This document shows positions 56,643 to 64,000 of a stretch of 64,000 bases of DNA, in pieces. The notes below the pieces were generated by a model that made no database searches, was not told the DNA's origin, and saw only the letters and a list, made by a program, of their open reading frames with translations. The position numbers were made by a program, and so were the translations under genes. The stretch covers positions 1 to 64,000 of the forward strand of contig PCBK01000194.1 in assembly GCA_002731275.1 (NCBI GenBank), written 5' to 3'. The stretch is from Deltaproteobacteria bacterium. GTDB taxonomy: Bacteria > Myxococcota_C > UBA6777. Positions within the stretch are counted from its first letter, which is position 1, and the number at the start of each line of letters is the position of its first letter.

Positions 56643-56670
56643 TTGACTCCCATCCTTCACATTGTATGAT
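56643..56670 (+). promoter_or_regulatory. sigma70-type promoter
   Basis: TTGACT at 56643-56648 and TATGAT at 56665-56670, 16 bp apart. A start near 56677 means the next gene must begin downstream of that point, which helps to choose its ATG. Confidence 0.5.
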
Positions 56671-56728
56671 CGGCACAGTCAAATCAGTCGAAAACCGCAA
56701 GTTTTTCATCATGGCAAGGATTAGTGAT

Positions 56729-58558
56729 ATGGGTTGTTCAACCATTGTTCCATCACCTCACCAACCACATTGGACCTCTTACGTATACTACGTCGTCATG
56801 CTATGTCCATGTGGCCACAGCTACTACTACCCTTCGAGAAAACAAATTCTTCTTGATGAGGTCACACCGGAAAAGCTCGTAGAAGAGATCAACAGTATCC
56901 CCCAACGCATCGACACCCACTGCTCACAGTGTGGAAAGAGCGCGGAGGCTACACACGCACGGCGTGCAGTTGTTGGATACGGAATGCCCGACCGCTCAGG
57001 ATGTATCTTGTGCGATTTTGTGATCGAAGAAGGCGAAACCAAACGCATTCGTTTTCGGTTTGACGCGACCTCCGATCCCATTCAGTACTTCCGAGAGCAC
57101 CCGGACTACTTCCGCACACGTCCGCCTGATGGCTCTCCCGACTTCATCGATGACGAGCTGTGTATCGAAGAGCTCAACCGCGTACTGAGCGTTCGTTCCT
57201 CCTGGAACGCTGTCCTGTACGATGCACTCGACCATGGCGCAGCCTTTAGAAAAGTCCAGGATGGTTACTACATCTTCGCAACGACGACACAAAACTCCGT
57301 AGAAGTCGAATGCCAAATGAGAGAACTCGCAGACGAGGACTTTTGGTATCACTTCCAAAATGAGACCATTCCCCGTCGACGCCTACTCGGGATCGAACGA
57401 TGGAGCGAAAAACAACGCGAATCAGCCGGTCTCACAGATGGCATTTACAGTGAGTGGCTGGACGAGGAGGTTGTCAAAGCGCTCCAAGAACAACGCGTCC
57501 ACGCGATGGCCTTTACGATCGACAGCATCGCCTTGCAACGATGTGCAAATGCCGCCGATCACTTCGGCGTGTCTATCGATGAGATCATTCCACAAGACGG
57601 CGGCGATCCACAATGGTGGATGACAACTCACACAGGCATTTCACGTAAATTCCCCCCCCTCGAATTGCTTCAACTGACAGCCATTTACAAAGGTCGTCTG
57701 CTCAGTGATCAAATCTGGACGACCTTCGAACAGTTGATGAAGTCGATCAACAGGGAAGAGCGAGTATTTGAGCGTTTCTCTCACAGACTCCCCCCTGGAT
57801 ACTCTGCGCAGTGGACCGATCCAGGCAAGTTGTTGATCTGCAACAAAGACAACCCACTTGAGCTGTTGACATTCGCACACATTGCCGACAACGTCGAGCC
57901 CACAGATGACGAAGCTCTCGGTCGTCTCGTCAGCTGGCTCGTCTCTCACAAGTCCTGTGAGTGCAACAGATATGTCGGTAAACGACTGATGTCCAAGAGC
58001 AGATTCCAAGAGTGCTCCCATGAGTTGCTACAAGACCCTGCTGCCTTTGTCTTTCGAGAGAGAGGTGACGATCTTGTCGAGATCTACACTGATGAATGCG
58101 AACACCACGTCATTTATGGACTTCGCACTGTCAATGGTGATGTTGAGCGCGCCGAAGCTCTCTTTCAGCGGGATCTTCCAGTACAGCGGTACTCTCTGCG
58201 CTACGTCACAAGAAAAGGTTTTCTGCGTGGAGTCCAGATGGTCGCTTTGATGGGACGTGATGCAGCTTCAATCGCAGCGCACCCAGCTCTCCTCAAAGGA
58301 GTCCTGAGTGACCTGAAAATCCGCTTTGGTGATCGTGTGAAGATCTTCGCTCCATTTAATGGCATTATCACCATTGGTAGCGCTGATATGGATGAAAGCA
58401 AGTTGGAAAAATTTGCATATGATGTCGCTCGCGACATGCCCGAACAACCGGAACTCAAATCCGATCATTTGAGCTACCACGGGATGCTTGAACTCGCTGA
58501 TGAACCCCTCGGTCAATTCGAGCTTGAAGCTCACCAAACACACAGCACCCGCTCTTAA
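56729..58558 (+). CDS. hypothetical protein with N-terminal CpXC-like zinc ribbon
   Basis: 609 residues from ATG 56729, chosen because AAGGA lies eight bases upstream and a promoter lies at 56643-56670; the frame itself is open to 56615. Near the N-terminus two Cys pairs (LCPCGHSYYYP and THCSQCGKSA), separated by a Leu/Glu helix, resemble the CpXC-type zinc ribbon, with another CILC after it. The rest is a long mixed domain without recognised motifs. Probably cytoplasmic. Function unknown. Confidence 0.6.
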   Translation: MGCSTIVPSPHQPHWTSYVYYVVMLCPCGHSYYYPSRKQILLDEVTPEKLVEEINSIPQRIDTHCSQCGKSAEATHARRAVVGYGMPDRSGCILCDFVIEEGETKRIRFRFDATSDPIQYFREHPDYFRTRPPDGSPDFIDDELCIEELNRVLSVRSSWNAVLYDALDHGAAFRKVQDGYYIFATTTQNSVEVECQMRELADEDFWYHFQNETIPRRRLLGIERWSEKQRESAGLTDGIYSEWLDEEVVKALQEQRVHAMAFTIDSIALQRCANAADHFGVSIDEIIPQDGGDPQWWMTTHTGISRKFPPLELLQLTAIYKGRLLSDQIWTTFEQLMKSINREERVFERFSHRLPPGYSAQWTDPGKLLICNKDNPLELLTFAHIADNVEPTDDEALGRLVSWLVSHKSCECNRYVGKRLMSKSRFQECSHELLQDPAAFVFRERGDDLVEIYTDECEHHVIYGLRTVNGDVERAEALFQRDLPVQRYSLRYVTRKGFLRGVQMVALMGRDAASIAAHPALLKGVLSDLKIRFGDRVKIFAPFNGIITIGSADMDESKLEKFAYDVARDMPEQPELKSDHLSYHGMLELADEPLGQFELEAHQTHSTRS

Positions 58559-58605
58559 AACAACCGCTCAGAACAAGTCCCCCTCCCCCTCCTTCACATT
58601 CACGT

Positions 58606-60474
58606 CTACTTCTTCTTTTGACACGCTGCACACTGCTTACAGATATCAACACAGCTGTTGACTTCTTTTTTCGCTTTGCGCTTCTTCACGATCTGCTTCA
58701 AGCTCAAATGCTTAAATGGCGGAGGTAGAGTGAAGTCTTTTTTCTCCGTGAGATCGATACGTCGGAAGACAAGTCTTTGCAGCAGCAAGCTTGGTGAGAC
58801 CGTCGTGATGGGGATATTCCCGGAGTTTTCGGAGTCGGAGCCATTGAAGACAGTGTAATCGTTACCAGTCGCGAGGATACCTCGAATGACCTGAAGTGAA
58901 GGCATATTCACTTGAAGTCCTTTGAGACGTTCAAGTTTTCCGGTCTTTGCATCGAGGCGCAGGACCTTCGCAGGTTTCAGGGAGTAGGTGCCACGGTAGA
59001 CTCGACTGTACCCCTGGAATTTTGTCAGGATATAGCCATAGCGCTTGCCTTGCTTCTTCATCTCCGCGAGGAGCTTTTTGCGAAGGACGTCGAGAGAGTA
59101 TGCCTTTTTACTCGACACGATCGTCGTACCAGGGCGACTGAATCCATTGTAACCAAACGCCGCACGACCATGTCCATTTGAACGCTTGTAGGACTTGTAC
59201 GGTTTCCTGGACATGTAGAAGTTCTTGAGCACGCCATCTTTGATCATGACCATTCTTCTCGCCGCGACCCATTGATCATCGAAGAGATAGTGGCTACTCA
59301 AGGGCGTTTTTCGGAAGAACTTGCGTGTGGGATCATCGACGATGCTCAGGAACGAAGGGATGATTTGTTTGCCCAACTTTTTAGCGAAGGCACGTTGAGC
59401 GGACTTTCTCAAGAAACGACCTGTTTCGAGCTGTACCATCAGGATATCGTAGAACATCGCCCCTGCGATCAGAGGTCCAACAATCGCGGGTCCTTCATCA
59501 GGATCGCCCTCCTCGCTCGCGACACGTTCTTTCACATCTTTCCACAACGCGCGGAATTTGTCTGTGAGCCACTTCTCCGAAGGCAACTTGTCTTCCGTCT
59601 GAGCGTACCCGGAGTCGCTGTTGCTCACGTACTCTTTGGTCTTTCCGCTCAGGTAAGAGAGGGAGATCGACCAGTTATAGCTCCTGCGAATTTGCCGCAC
59701 TTGGGAGCCATCATTTGCGATCCCGAGTCGTACTTTTTCACTCGCAGAGAGCGTCACATTCGAGCTGACAATGTACTTACTATTTTTGGTGAGCTTGGAG
59801 ACTCTCTTCAGGATCGACTTCCAGCGTTTTTTGTCGAATGTCAGCTTACCTTCGACAGGTTTCATGTAGATCGCTGGAGGCTCTTTACTGAAGTCCCCTG
59901 CTTTGTCGAGAATTTTGGGTTTCAAACTACGAACGTATCGCTTACGCCAGTAACGGCCAAAAGCGATACGGTACTTGCGATCTGTGTTTTGCCACAAGAT
60001 CTTCCGCAGGACCGAGGAGGTTAACTCCCTTGGGCAGTAAGTAGAAGCAGGCAACAGGCTACGGTAGATTTTCCAATCGTAGCCATCACGACCAGTCTGA
60101 TCGAACTTATGATCGCCGACACGCAATCCGACATGAACACGACGGAAAGGTTTCTTGCGGGTATCCGCGCTGGCGGTGATCACGCCATTGGTCGCTCGCA
60201 AACTGACACCTCGCGAGATCTCCATCATGTATCGGAGATAAAAGACTTTTGGACGCGGACGTTTGGAGAAAAATGCAAGGTTACGATTCATCTCCTTGCG
60301 CATGATGGAGAGATACTCTAAGTGTTGTTTATGGCGACTCTCTGGGCTCTTTGCGGTGTCCTTTTTCTTGGACACCTTGGCGGACTTGCTCGTAGGAGTC
60401 GCCGCCATCGCAGGGCTTGCGCACAACAACCCCCCCAATCCCAAAAGACCAAACGAACGGAAAACTCGTCTCAT
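58606..60474 (-). CDS. secreted TldD/PmbA-like protein lacking the zinc motif
   Basis: 622 residues from ATG 60474, preceded by GAGGTG; the frame is open to 60591. A signal peptide (VFRSFGLLGLGGLLCASPAMA) directs export. The C-terminal half follows the TldD/PmbA fold: EGPAIVGPLIAGAMF, then SFLSIVDDPTRKFF, LSSHYLFDDQWVAARR, IKDGVLKNFYMSR and SNGHGRAAFGYN. Where active TldD has HExxxH-R-LEG, this protein has YDILMVQLETG, so both His ligands and the Glu are gone. It ends with three Cys pairs (CVDICKQCAAC). It is likely an exported pseudoenzyme. Confidence 0.78.
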   Translation of the reverse strand: MRRVFRSFGLLGLGGLLCASPAMAATPTSKSAKVSKKKDTAKSPESRHKQHLEYLSIMRKEMNRNLAFFSKRPRPKVFYLRYMMEISRGVSLRATNGVITASADTRKKPFRRVHVGLRVGDHKFDQTGRDGYDWKIYRSLLPASTYCPRELTSSVLRKILWQNTDRKYRIAFGRYWRKRYVRSLKPKILDKAGDFSKEPPAIYMKPVEGKLTFDKKRWKSILKRVSKLTKNSKYIVSSNVTLSASEKVRLGIANDGSQVRQIRRSYNWSISLSYLSGKTKEYVSNSDSGYAQTEDKLPSEKWLTDKFRALWKDVKERVASEEGDPDEGPAIVGPLIAGAMFYDILMVQLETGRFLRKSAQRAFAKKLGKQIIPSFLSIVDDPTRKFFRKTPLSSHYLFDDQWVAARRMVMIKDGVLKNFYMSRKPYKSYKRSNGHGRAAFGYNGFSRPGTTIVSSKKAYSLDVLRKKLLAEMKKQGKRYGYILTKFQGYSRVYRGTYSLKPAKVLRLDAKTGKLERLKGLQVNMPSLQVIRGILATGNDYTVFNGSDSENSGNIPITTVSPSLLLQRLVFRRIDLTEKKDFTLPPPFKHLSLKQIVKKRKAKKEVNSCVDICKQCAACQKKK

Positions 60475-60688
60475 ACTCACCTCAACTTTTCGTGATTCAA
60501 CAGTACCAACATCACATAGATGGTGTCTTTTGATTGCAATGGCGGTCGCTGTCATTGCAACAAAGACAGGGCCAGACCTGTTCTTTGTCAAAGGCAGACA
60601 TGCGAGAAGCTGTCAAAGCTGACAGTTCGCAGTCCGGAGTGTGTGGAGCCATATCCAAAAGGACCGGCACGACCATCCACAATGGTGT

Positions 60689-60949
60689 TTAACATTTATC
60701 GTTTGTAAACAATTCCTGATAGTACGCCTGACATGTTGCAGAAGCAGTATCGCTCACATACTGCTCGCATTTTTCTTTTTCTTCGGGGCTCTTTAAGCCA
60801 GCGCAACAGGTAGAGAGAACATCACAACACAGAGAGCTATCTTCCGCAAGTGCTGCAGGAGACGGACAATCCGGGTTCCTTTCGGGGAAACAACCAAACA
60901 AACAAACACTCAAGAGCAAAAAAACCAAAATCCATTTGCAATTTTTCAT
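60689..60949 (-). CDS. small Cys-rich lipoprotein
   Basis: 86 residues from ATG 60949; upstream in-frame codons lack a better start. The signal peptide (WILVFLLLSVCL) ends in the lipobox LFGC. The mature part has nine Cys, including CCDVLSTCC, and is mostly helical. The Cys pattern (a C-x6-CC-x5-CC-like core) occurs in small myxobacterial lipoproteins of unknown role. No strong ribosome binding site is seen. It diverges from the serine acetyltransferase gene. Confidence 0.55.
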   Translation of the reverse strand: MKNCKWILVFLLLSVCLFGCFPERNPDCPSPAALAEDSSLCCDVLSTCCAGLKSPEEKEKCEQYVSDTASATCQAYYQELFTNDKC

Positions 60950-60969
60950 GGGGCGCCCACATATTCTTG

Positions 60970-60995
60970 GGGCGTCTCTTTTGACAAGAGCGCCC
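60970..60995. promoter_or_regulatory. inverted repeat in the cysE-lipoprotein intergenic region
   Basis: GGGCG(T)CTCTT at 60970-60980 pairs with AAGAGCGCCC at 60986-60995, ten pairs with one bulge. It overlaps the -35 box of the candidate cysE promoter, so a protein bound here could block it. Confidence 0.4.
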
Positions 60996-61009
60996 AAATA
61001 CACAATAAA
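60981..61009 (+). promoter_or_regulatory. candidate promoter of the serine acetyltransferase gene
   Basis: TTGACA at 60981-60986 and AATAAA at 61004-61009 with a 17-bp spacer. Start of transcription would be near 61016. Confidence 0.4.
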
Positions 61010-61108
61010 CAGCATAGTAACGAAAAGATGACAGAAAAAGAAGAAGCATCAGTGACAAATCAACCATCCATCCCCACACGCTCGAACACACAAGCACAAG
61101 GAAGCAAG

Positions 61109-62152
61109 ATGATCGAAAAGGCACGGCGTAACGTAGCCCTCGCCCACCAACCATTTGGCCACGAAGAATCCGAAGAGCATATCAAGGAGATCGAAGAGGA
61201 GCTCAAAGTATCCGACAAAATTGACATCTCGTCGCTTGTGCAAGAGTTGCAAGATGTGGGAAACAATTGTGGTTCTCCAGTCAAACCGATTTACTCTTCC
61301 TTTGGGGGACATCTTCTACCGAGCCGTGAGGATATCTTCGAAGTGATGGATTTGCTGCTCAGCGTGATCTTCCCAGGCTACTTTGGTAAGTCCGAAGTCT
61401 CCTTCCAAAGTATCCCTTTTCATATGGGGACGACCATCGATCGGGTCTCTCGCATTCTGAAAGAGCAGGTACGTCGAGGATTTTGCTTTACTTGCCCCGT
61501 CGCAGATATGAGCATGGCCAAATGTCGCCACAAAGCAGAGCGCATCACTCACACCTTTTTGCGCAAACTCCCCCATATAAGGCGTATGCTCTGTACAGAC
61601 GTGTATGCAGGATACATTGGAGACCCGGCTGCGACCTCAACACACGAAGTGATCTTTTGCTATCCAGGTCTCCTCGCGATCGCTTACCAACGCATCGCAC
61701 ATGAGCTATATCTTCTCGACGTCCCCATCATCCCCAGGATCATCACAGAACGCGCACATACGCTTACCGGAATTGACATTCATCCTGGCGCGTCGATCGA
61801 CGAAGGGCTCTTTATCGACCACGGAACAGGTGTTGTCATTGGGGAGACAGCGACCATCGGCAAAGGTGTGCGGATTTATCAGGGTGTAACGCTCGGCGCA
61901 AAGAGCTTCCCACTCGACGAAGAAGGTAACCCCATCAAAGGGATCAAACGACACCCCAACCTCGAAGACAAAGTGATCGTATACTCAGGCGCAACAGTCC
62001 TTGGTAACGTCACAATCGGTGAAGGCTCTATCATTGGTGGTAACGTCTGGCTCACACATGATATCCCCCCATACACTCGCCTCGTCCAACGCACACACAA
62101 AGAAGATCACTTCGAAGCGAGTGAGATTTCGAAGGCCAACAAAAATATCTGA
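61109..62152 (+). CDS. cysE: serine O-acetyltransferase
   Basis: 347 residues from ATG 61109, which has AAGGA six bases upstream; an in-frame ATG at 61028 would add 27 polar residues but has no ribosome binding site and lies only ~12 bases after the likely transcription start. The C-terminal third is a left-handed beta-helix with hexapeptide repeats: TGIDIHPGASIDEGLFIDHG, GVVIGETATIGKG, YQGVTLGAKS and SIIGGNVW. His in FIDHGTG and the preceding Asp are the catalytic features of CysE. It makes O-acetylserine for cysteine synthesis. No cysK lies beside it. The gene ends one base before the convergent HD-domain gene. Confidence 0.9.
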   Translation: MIEKARRNVALAHQPFGHEESEEHIKEIEEELKVSDKIDISSLVQELQDVGNNCGSPVKPIYSSFGGHLLPSREDIFEVMDLLLSVIFPGYFGKSEVSFQSIPFHMGTTIDRVSRILKEQVRRGFCFTCPVADMSMAKCRHKAERITHTFLRKLPHIRRMLCTDVYAGYIGDPAATSTHEVIFCYPGLLAIAYQRIAHELYLLDVPIIPRIITERAHTLTGIDIHPGASIDEGLFIDHGTGVVIGETATIGKGVRIYQGVTLGAKSFPLDEEGNPIKGIKRHPNLEDKVIVYSGATVLGNVTIGEGSIIGGNVWLTHDIPPYTRLVQRTHKEDHFEASEISKANKNI

Positions 62153-62153
62153 G

Positions 62154-63632
62154 CTATCTCCCCCCTCTCAGCGCGCCTCCAATCTTCTGTTGTTGCATGT
62201 CTTTCAATCGGTACGCCAAAAACTTCCGCAAGAAATCAAGTCGGTGTTCTTGCTCCTGTGTGCGTTGTCGCATGCGCTTGAGCATACGATACTCTTCGAT
62301 CTCGGCATGTAGGGATTGCAAGACAGGTGGTGCAAGTTTCTTCTTCATCTGTCTTGGCTCTTGTGGGGCCTGACGAGGCATTTTCTTGCCACCGATGGCC
62401 TTGACGATCATCGGACGAAACAAGCGAGAGAAACGGTCCAACAAGTAGGGATCAAATTGGTTCCCAAGACGTTGTTGCATAAAGACCAAAGCCTCTCCAG
62501 GCTCCATTTTAGGACGGTAGGGACGTCTTGTACACAACGCGTCAAAGCATGTGCATAAGCTGATGACACGGCTGTAGAGCCAAGAGGGCGAAGCGACAAC
62601 CGTCTCGCTCATCGGAAGCGGCTCTTCATGTGCAGGACGTAACGTCAATCCAGCCGCGATAATTGCAGCCTTCATTTTACGCCAATCAAACCCACCATCG
62701 AGCAAGCTCCGGACCGTGTAAAGAGGAAGCCGCTCAATCTCTCGTCGCTCCTCAGGTGTCAGCTCACCTTTTTTCTCCAGAATCTCCGGCGGCAAAGACA
62801 TTTTGCCAAGATCATGCTTGATCGTGATCTGCCCTAACTCCAAGAGTTGCGAACGCTCCAATCCCAAATAGTCACCAAATAACAACGCCAACAACACCGT
62901 ATTGGCGATATGGTAATGTTGATACTCACGTGGATCAGTTTCGTTTGAGAAGCCGAGGAATTGAACGGGGTGTCCTTTGCACAGGTCGATAATTTCCTGC
63001 AAAATATGAATCGCCTGACGCTCGCCAGGGTTCTGCGCTTCTGGATCATATAGAGTGCGAATATACCGAAGCAAACGACCATAAAGCAAGACCGCGTAGC
63101 GACGCCTGTCGGCCTTCTGGTTTTTCACCTTCTCCAGCTCTTCTTCTTCGATCTGGTTGAGCTTCTCGCGGATCTTCTTCAAGGGCTCAGCCCGAAATGC
63201 CGAAGAAGACAAAGGCGCCCCTCCAACTTCAGGTCGAAAATACTGCAAAAACTCCTGAAGTTGGCCGAGGGTGATCGGATGCTCGACAGTAAAACCAGCC
63301 AATTCGCGTTGCTCGAACTCTTTGAGAAGAAAATTCACATTCTCCAGAGAGTTGCGATCAAACTTGAGCAACGTCTGGTTGAGGTAAATGGTCGATGAAG
63401 AGCCGTACAACGAGATCAAGCCTTCTTTCGCAACAACCCAGTTGATCGCCGACTCCAGCTCATGTAGAGGCTTTACAAAGATGTCGTTTTCGATGTCGTA
63501 CAGCTTCAGTGAGCGGATGATCATAAAGAACCCACCGACAATCTTACGCCCTAGTTCCTGAAACTTCCGTTCCGAACGTGCTGCTGCGTCTTCATCTCGC
63601 CGTTCTTCCAGGCTCTTTTTTTGTTTCGCCAT
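62154..63632 (-). CDS. HD-domain (degenerate HD-GYP-like) protein
   Basis: 492 residues. An N-terminal domain (SLKLYDIENDIFVKPLHELE, then LISLYGSSSTIYLNQTLL and GFTVEHPITLGQLQEFLQYF) resembles that of the HEAT protein at 50664. Residues ~235-410 look like an HD-GYP phosphodiesterase domain: YHIANTVLLALLFGDYLGL, IKHDLGKMSLP (the HD pair), RVISLCTCFDALCTRRPYRP and FDPYLLDRF. The GYP loop is not evident, so c-di-GMP cleavage is uncertain. The C-terminus is a basic coiled coil. GGAGG precedes the ATG. It follows the HEAT gene at 63667 after 34 bases. Confidence 0.78.
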   Translation of the reverse strand: MAKQKKSLEERRDEDAAARSERKFQELGRKIVGGFFMIIRSLKLYDIENDIFVKPLHELESAINWVVAKEGLISLYGSSSTIYLNQTLLKFDRNSLENVNFLLKEFEQRELAGFTVEHPITLGQLQEFLQYFRPEVGGAPLSSSAFRAEPLKKIREKLNQIEEEELEKVKNQKADRRRYAVLLYGRLLRYIRTLYDPEAQNPGERQAIHILQEIIDLCKGHPVQFLGFSNETDPREYQHYHIANTVLLALLFGDYLGLERSQLLELGQITIKHDLGKMSLPPEILEKKGELTPEERREIERLPLYTVRSLLDGGFDWRKMKAAIIAAGLTLRPAHEEPLPMSETVVASPSWLYSRVISLCTCFDALCTRRPYRPKMEPGEALVFMQQRLGNQFDPYLLDRFSRLFRPMIVKAIGGKKMPRQAPQEPRQMKKKLAPPVLQSLHAEIEEYRMLKRMRQRTQEQEHRLDFLRKFLAYRLKDMQQQKIGGALRGGR

Positions 63633-63666
63633 GCAGAAATCCTCCAGAGGGTAGACTTTTCAGGGG

Positions 63667-64000
63667 TTAACGCTGAAACTCGCGCTTGCTCCTCATGTGT
63701 TCAAACTCGCGCTTGGCCTTAAATTGCAAGGCATCGATCGACTTCGTAAGTTCTTCCCGAACCAATTTGGAATGAGTACCATTCTTGAGCGTACGTTCGA
63801 CAAGCTGGATGGCTTTGGGGTGCTCTGATTGCACAAGCGCATCGATCACCAGCAGCTTCATTTTGTCCACACGCCCCCGAAACAACCCACTTTTCGCTTG
63901 TAGCAGCTCTAAAAACCAGGAAAACACCGAGCGACTTCCGCTCTTTCCGAGAGTACGAAACACCGCTTGCTTCTCCTGATCAGAGAGCTTCTGGAACGTT
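63667..64000 (-). CDS. C-terminal part of a HEAT-repeat protein, partial
   Basis: The frame is open across the right window edge; 110 codons of the 3' end are present. The sequence is helical with HEAT-like units (VDKMKLLVIDALVQSEHPKA, then AIQLVERTLKNGTHSKLVREEL) and ends in a basic helix. The start is outside the window. It lies just upstream of the HD-domain gene and is probably in the same operon, echoing the HEAT protein at 50664 that carries the shared N-terminal domain. Confidence 0.7.
   Translation of the reverse strand, partial: TFQKLSDQEKQAVFRTLGKSGSRSVFSWFLELLQAKSGLFRGRVDKMKLLVIDALVQSEHPKAIQLVERTLKNGTHSKLVREELTKSIDALQFKAKREFEHMRSKREFQR

Overview
The window looks like chromosomal DNA of a member of the Myxococcota (former Deltaproteobacteria) with a moderate GC content. 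This rests on several signs: a MYXO-CTERM-like C-terminal sorting signal (8357..9037), a Ser/Thr kinase with a PEGA domain, many HEAT, WD40, Sel1 and MORN-type repeat proteins, many lipoproteins and Cys-rich secreted proteins, and an alternative complex III plus caa3-type cytochrome oxidase cluster. The species cannot be named from the sequence. No rRNA, tRNA or CRISPR array was recognised.

Layout. 1-110 is the right end of an IS200/IS605-type element (tail of a tnpB-like gene and its terminal hairpin). 0.36-14.3 kb is mostly poorly characterised: a HEAT protein, a membrane protein, a metzincin-like lipoprotein, Cys-rich secreted proteins (one broken by an amber codon), a YwqG-like protein, a WD40 protein, an orphan CobW C-terminal domain and a full CobW/ZigA-type GTPase. 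Between the metalloprotease gene and its divergent neighbour (6.7-7.1 kb) lies a striking array of TTTTCGRG octamers spaced 20-21 bp, eight pointing left and nine pointing right.

14.5-19.6 kb is a compact accessory island between two ~97-bp direct repeats. It holds two PixA/AidA-like genes and three HBL-type alpha-pore-forming toxin genes, an order that parallels the Vibrio cholerae mak operon as I recall it, with a strong terminator hairpin before the third toxin and a short possible HTH gene at the front.

19.6-31.3 kb carries a beta-lactamase-fold membrane protein, a D-2-hydroxyacid dehydrogenase, a 1257-residue membrane/Sel1 protein, a secreted protein and a fatty-acid beta-oxidation pair (FadB-like and FadA) with a FadR-like palindrome upstream.

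31.3-47.6 kb is one long minus-strand respiratory block: heme O synthase, SCO protein, ActA-ActF, a membrane-anchored Ala/Pro/Lys-rich protein, a second SCO protein, oxidase subunits II, I and III, a subunit IV-cytochrome c fusion and a cytochrome c lipoprotein. Quinol electrons would enter at ActB/ActC/ActF, pass the ActA and ActE hemes and reach the oxidase through several tethered cytochrome c domains; the SCO proteins and CtaB build the copper and heme centres.

47.6-64 kb holds a Cys-containing membrane protein, a MORN-type secreted protein, a YbdK-like carboxylate-amine ligase, a HEAT protein coupled to the PEGA kinase, a polytopic membrane protein, a zinc-ribbon protein, a secreted TldD/PmbA-like protein that has lost its metal ligands, a serine acetyltransferase, an HD-domain protein and the end of another HEAT protein. 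The most notable items are the phased octamer array, the direct-repeat-flanked toxin island and the unusual accessory protein inside the respiratory cluster.
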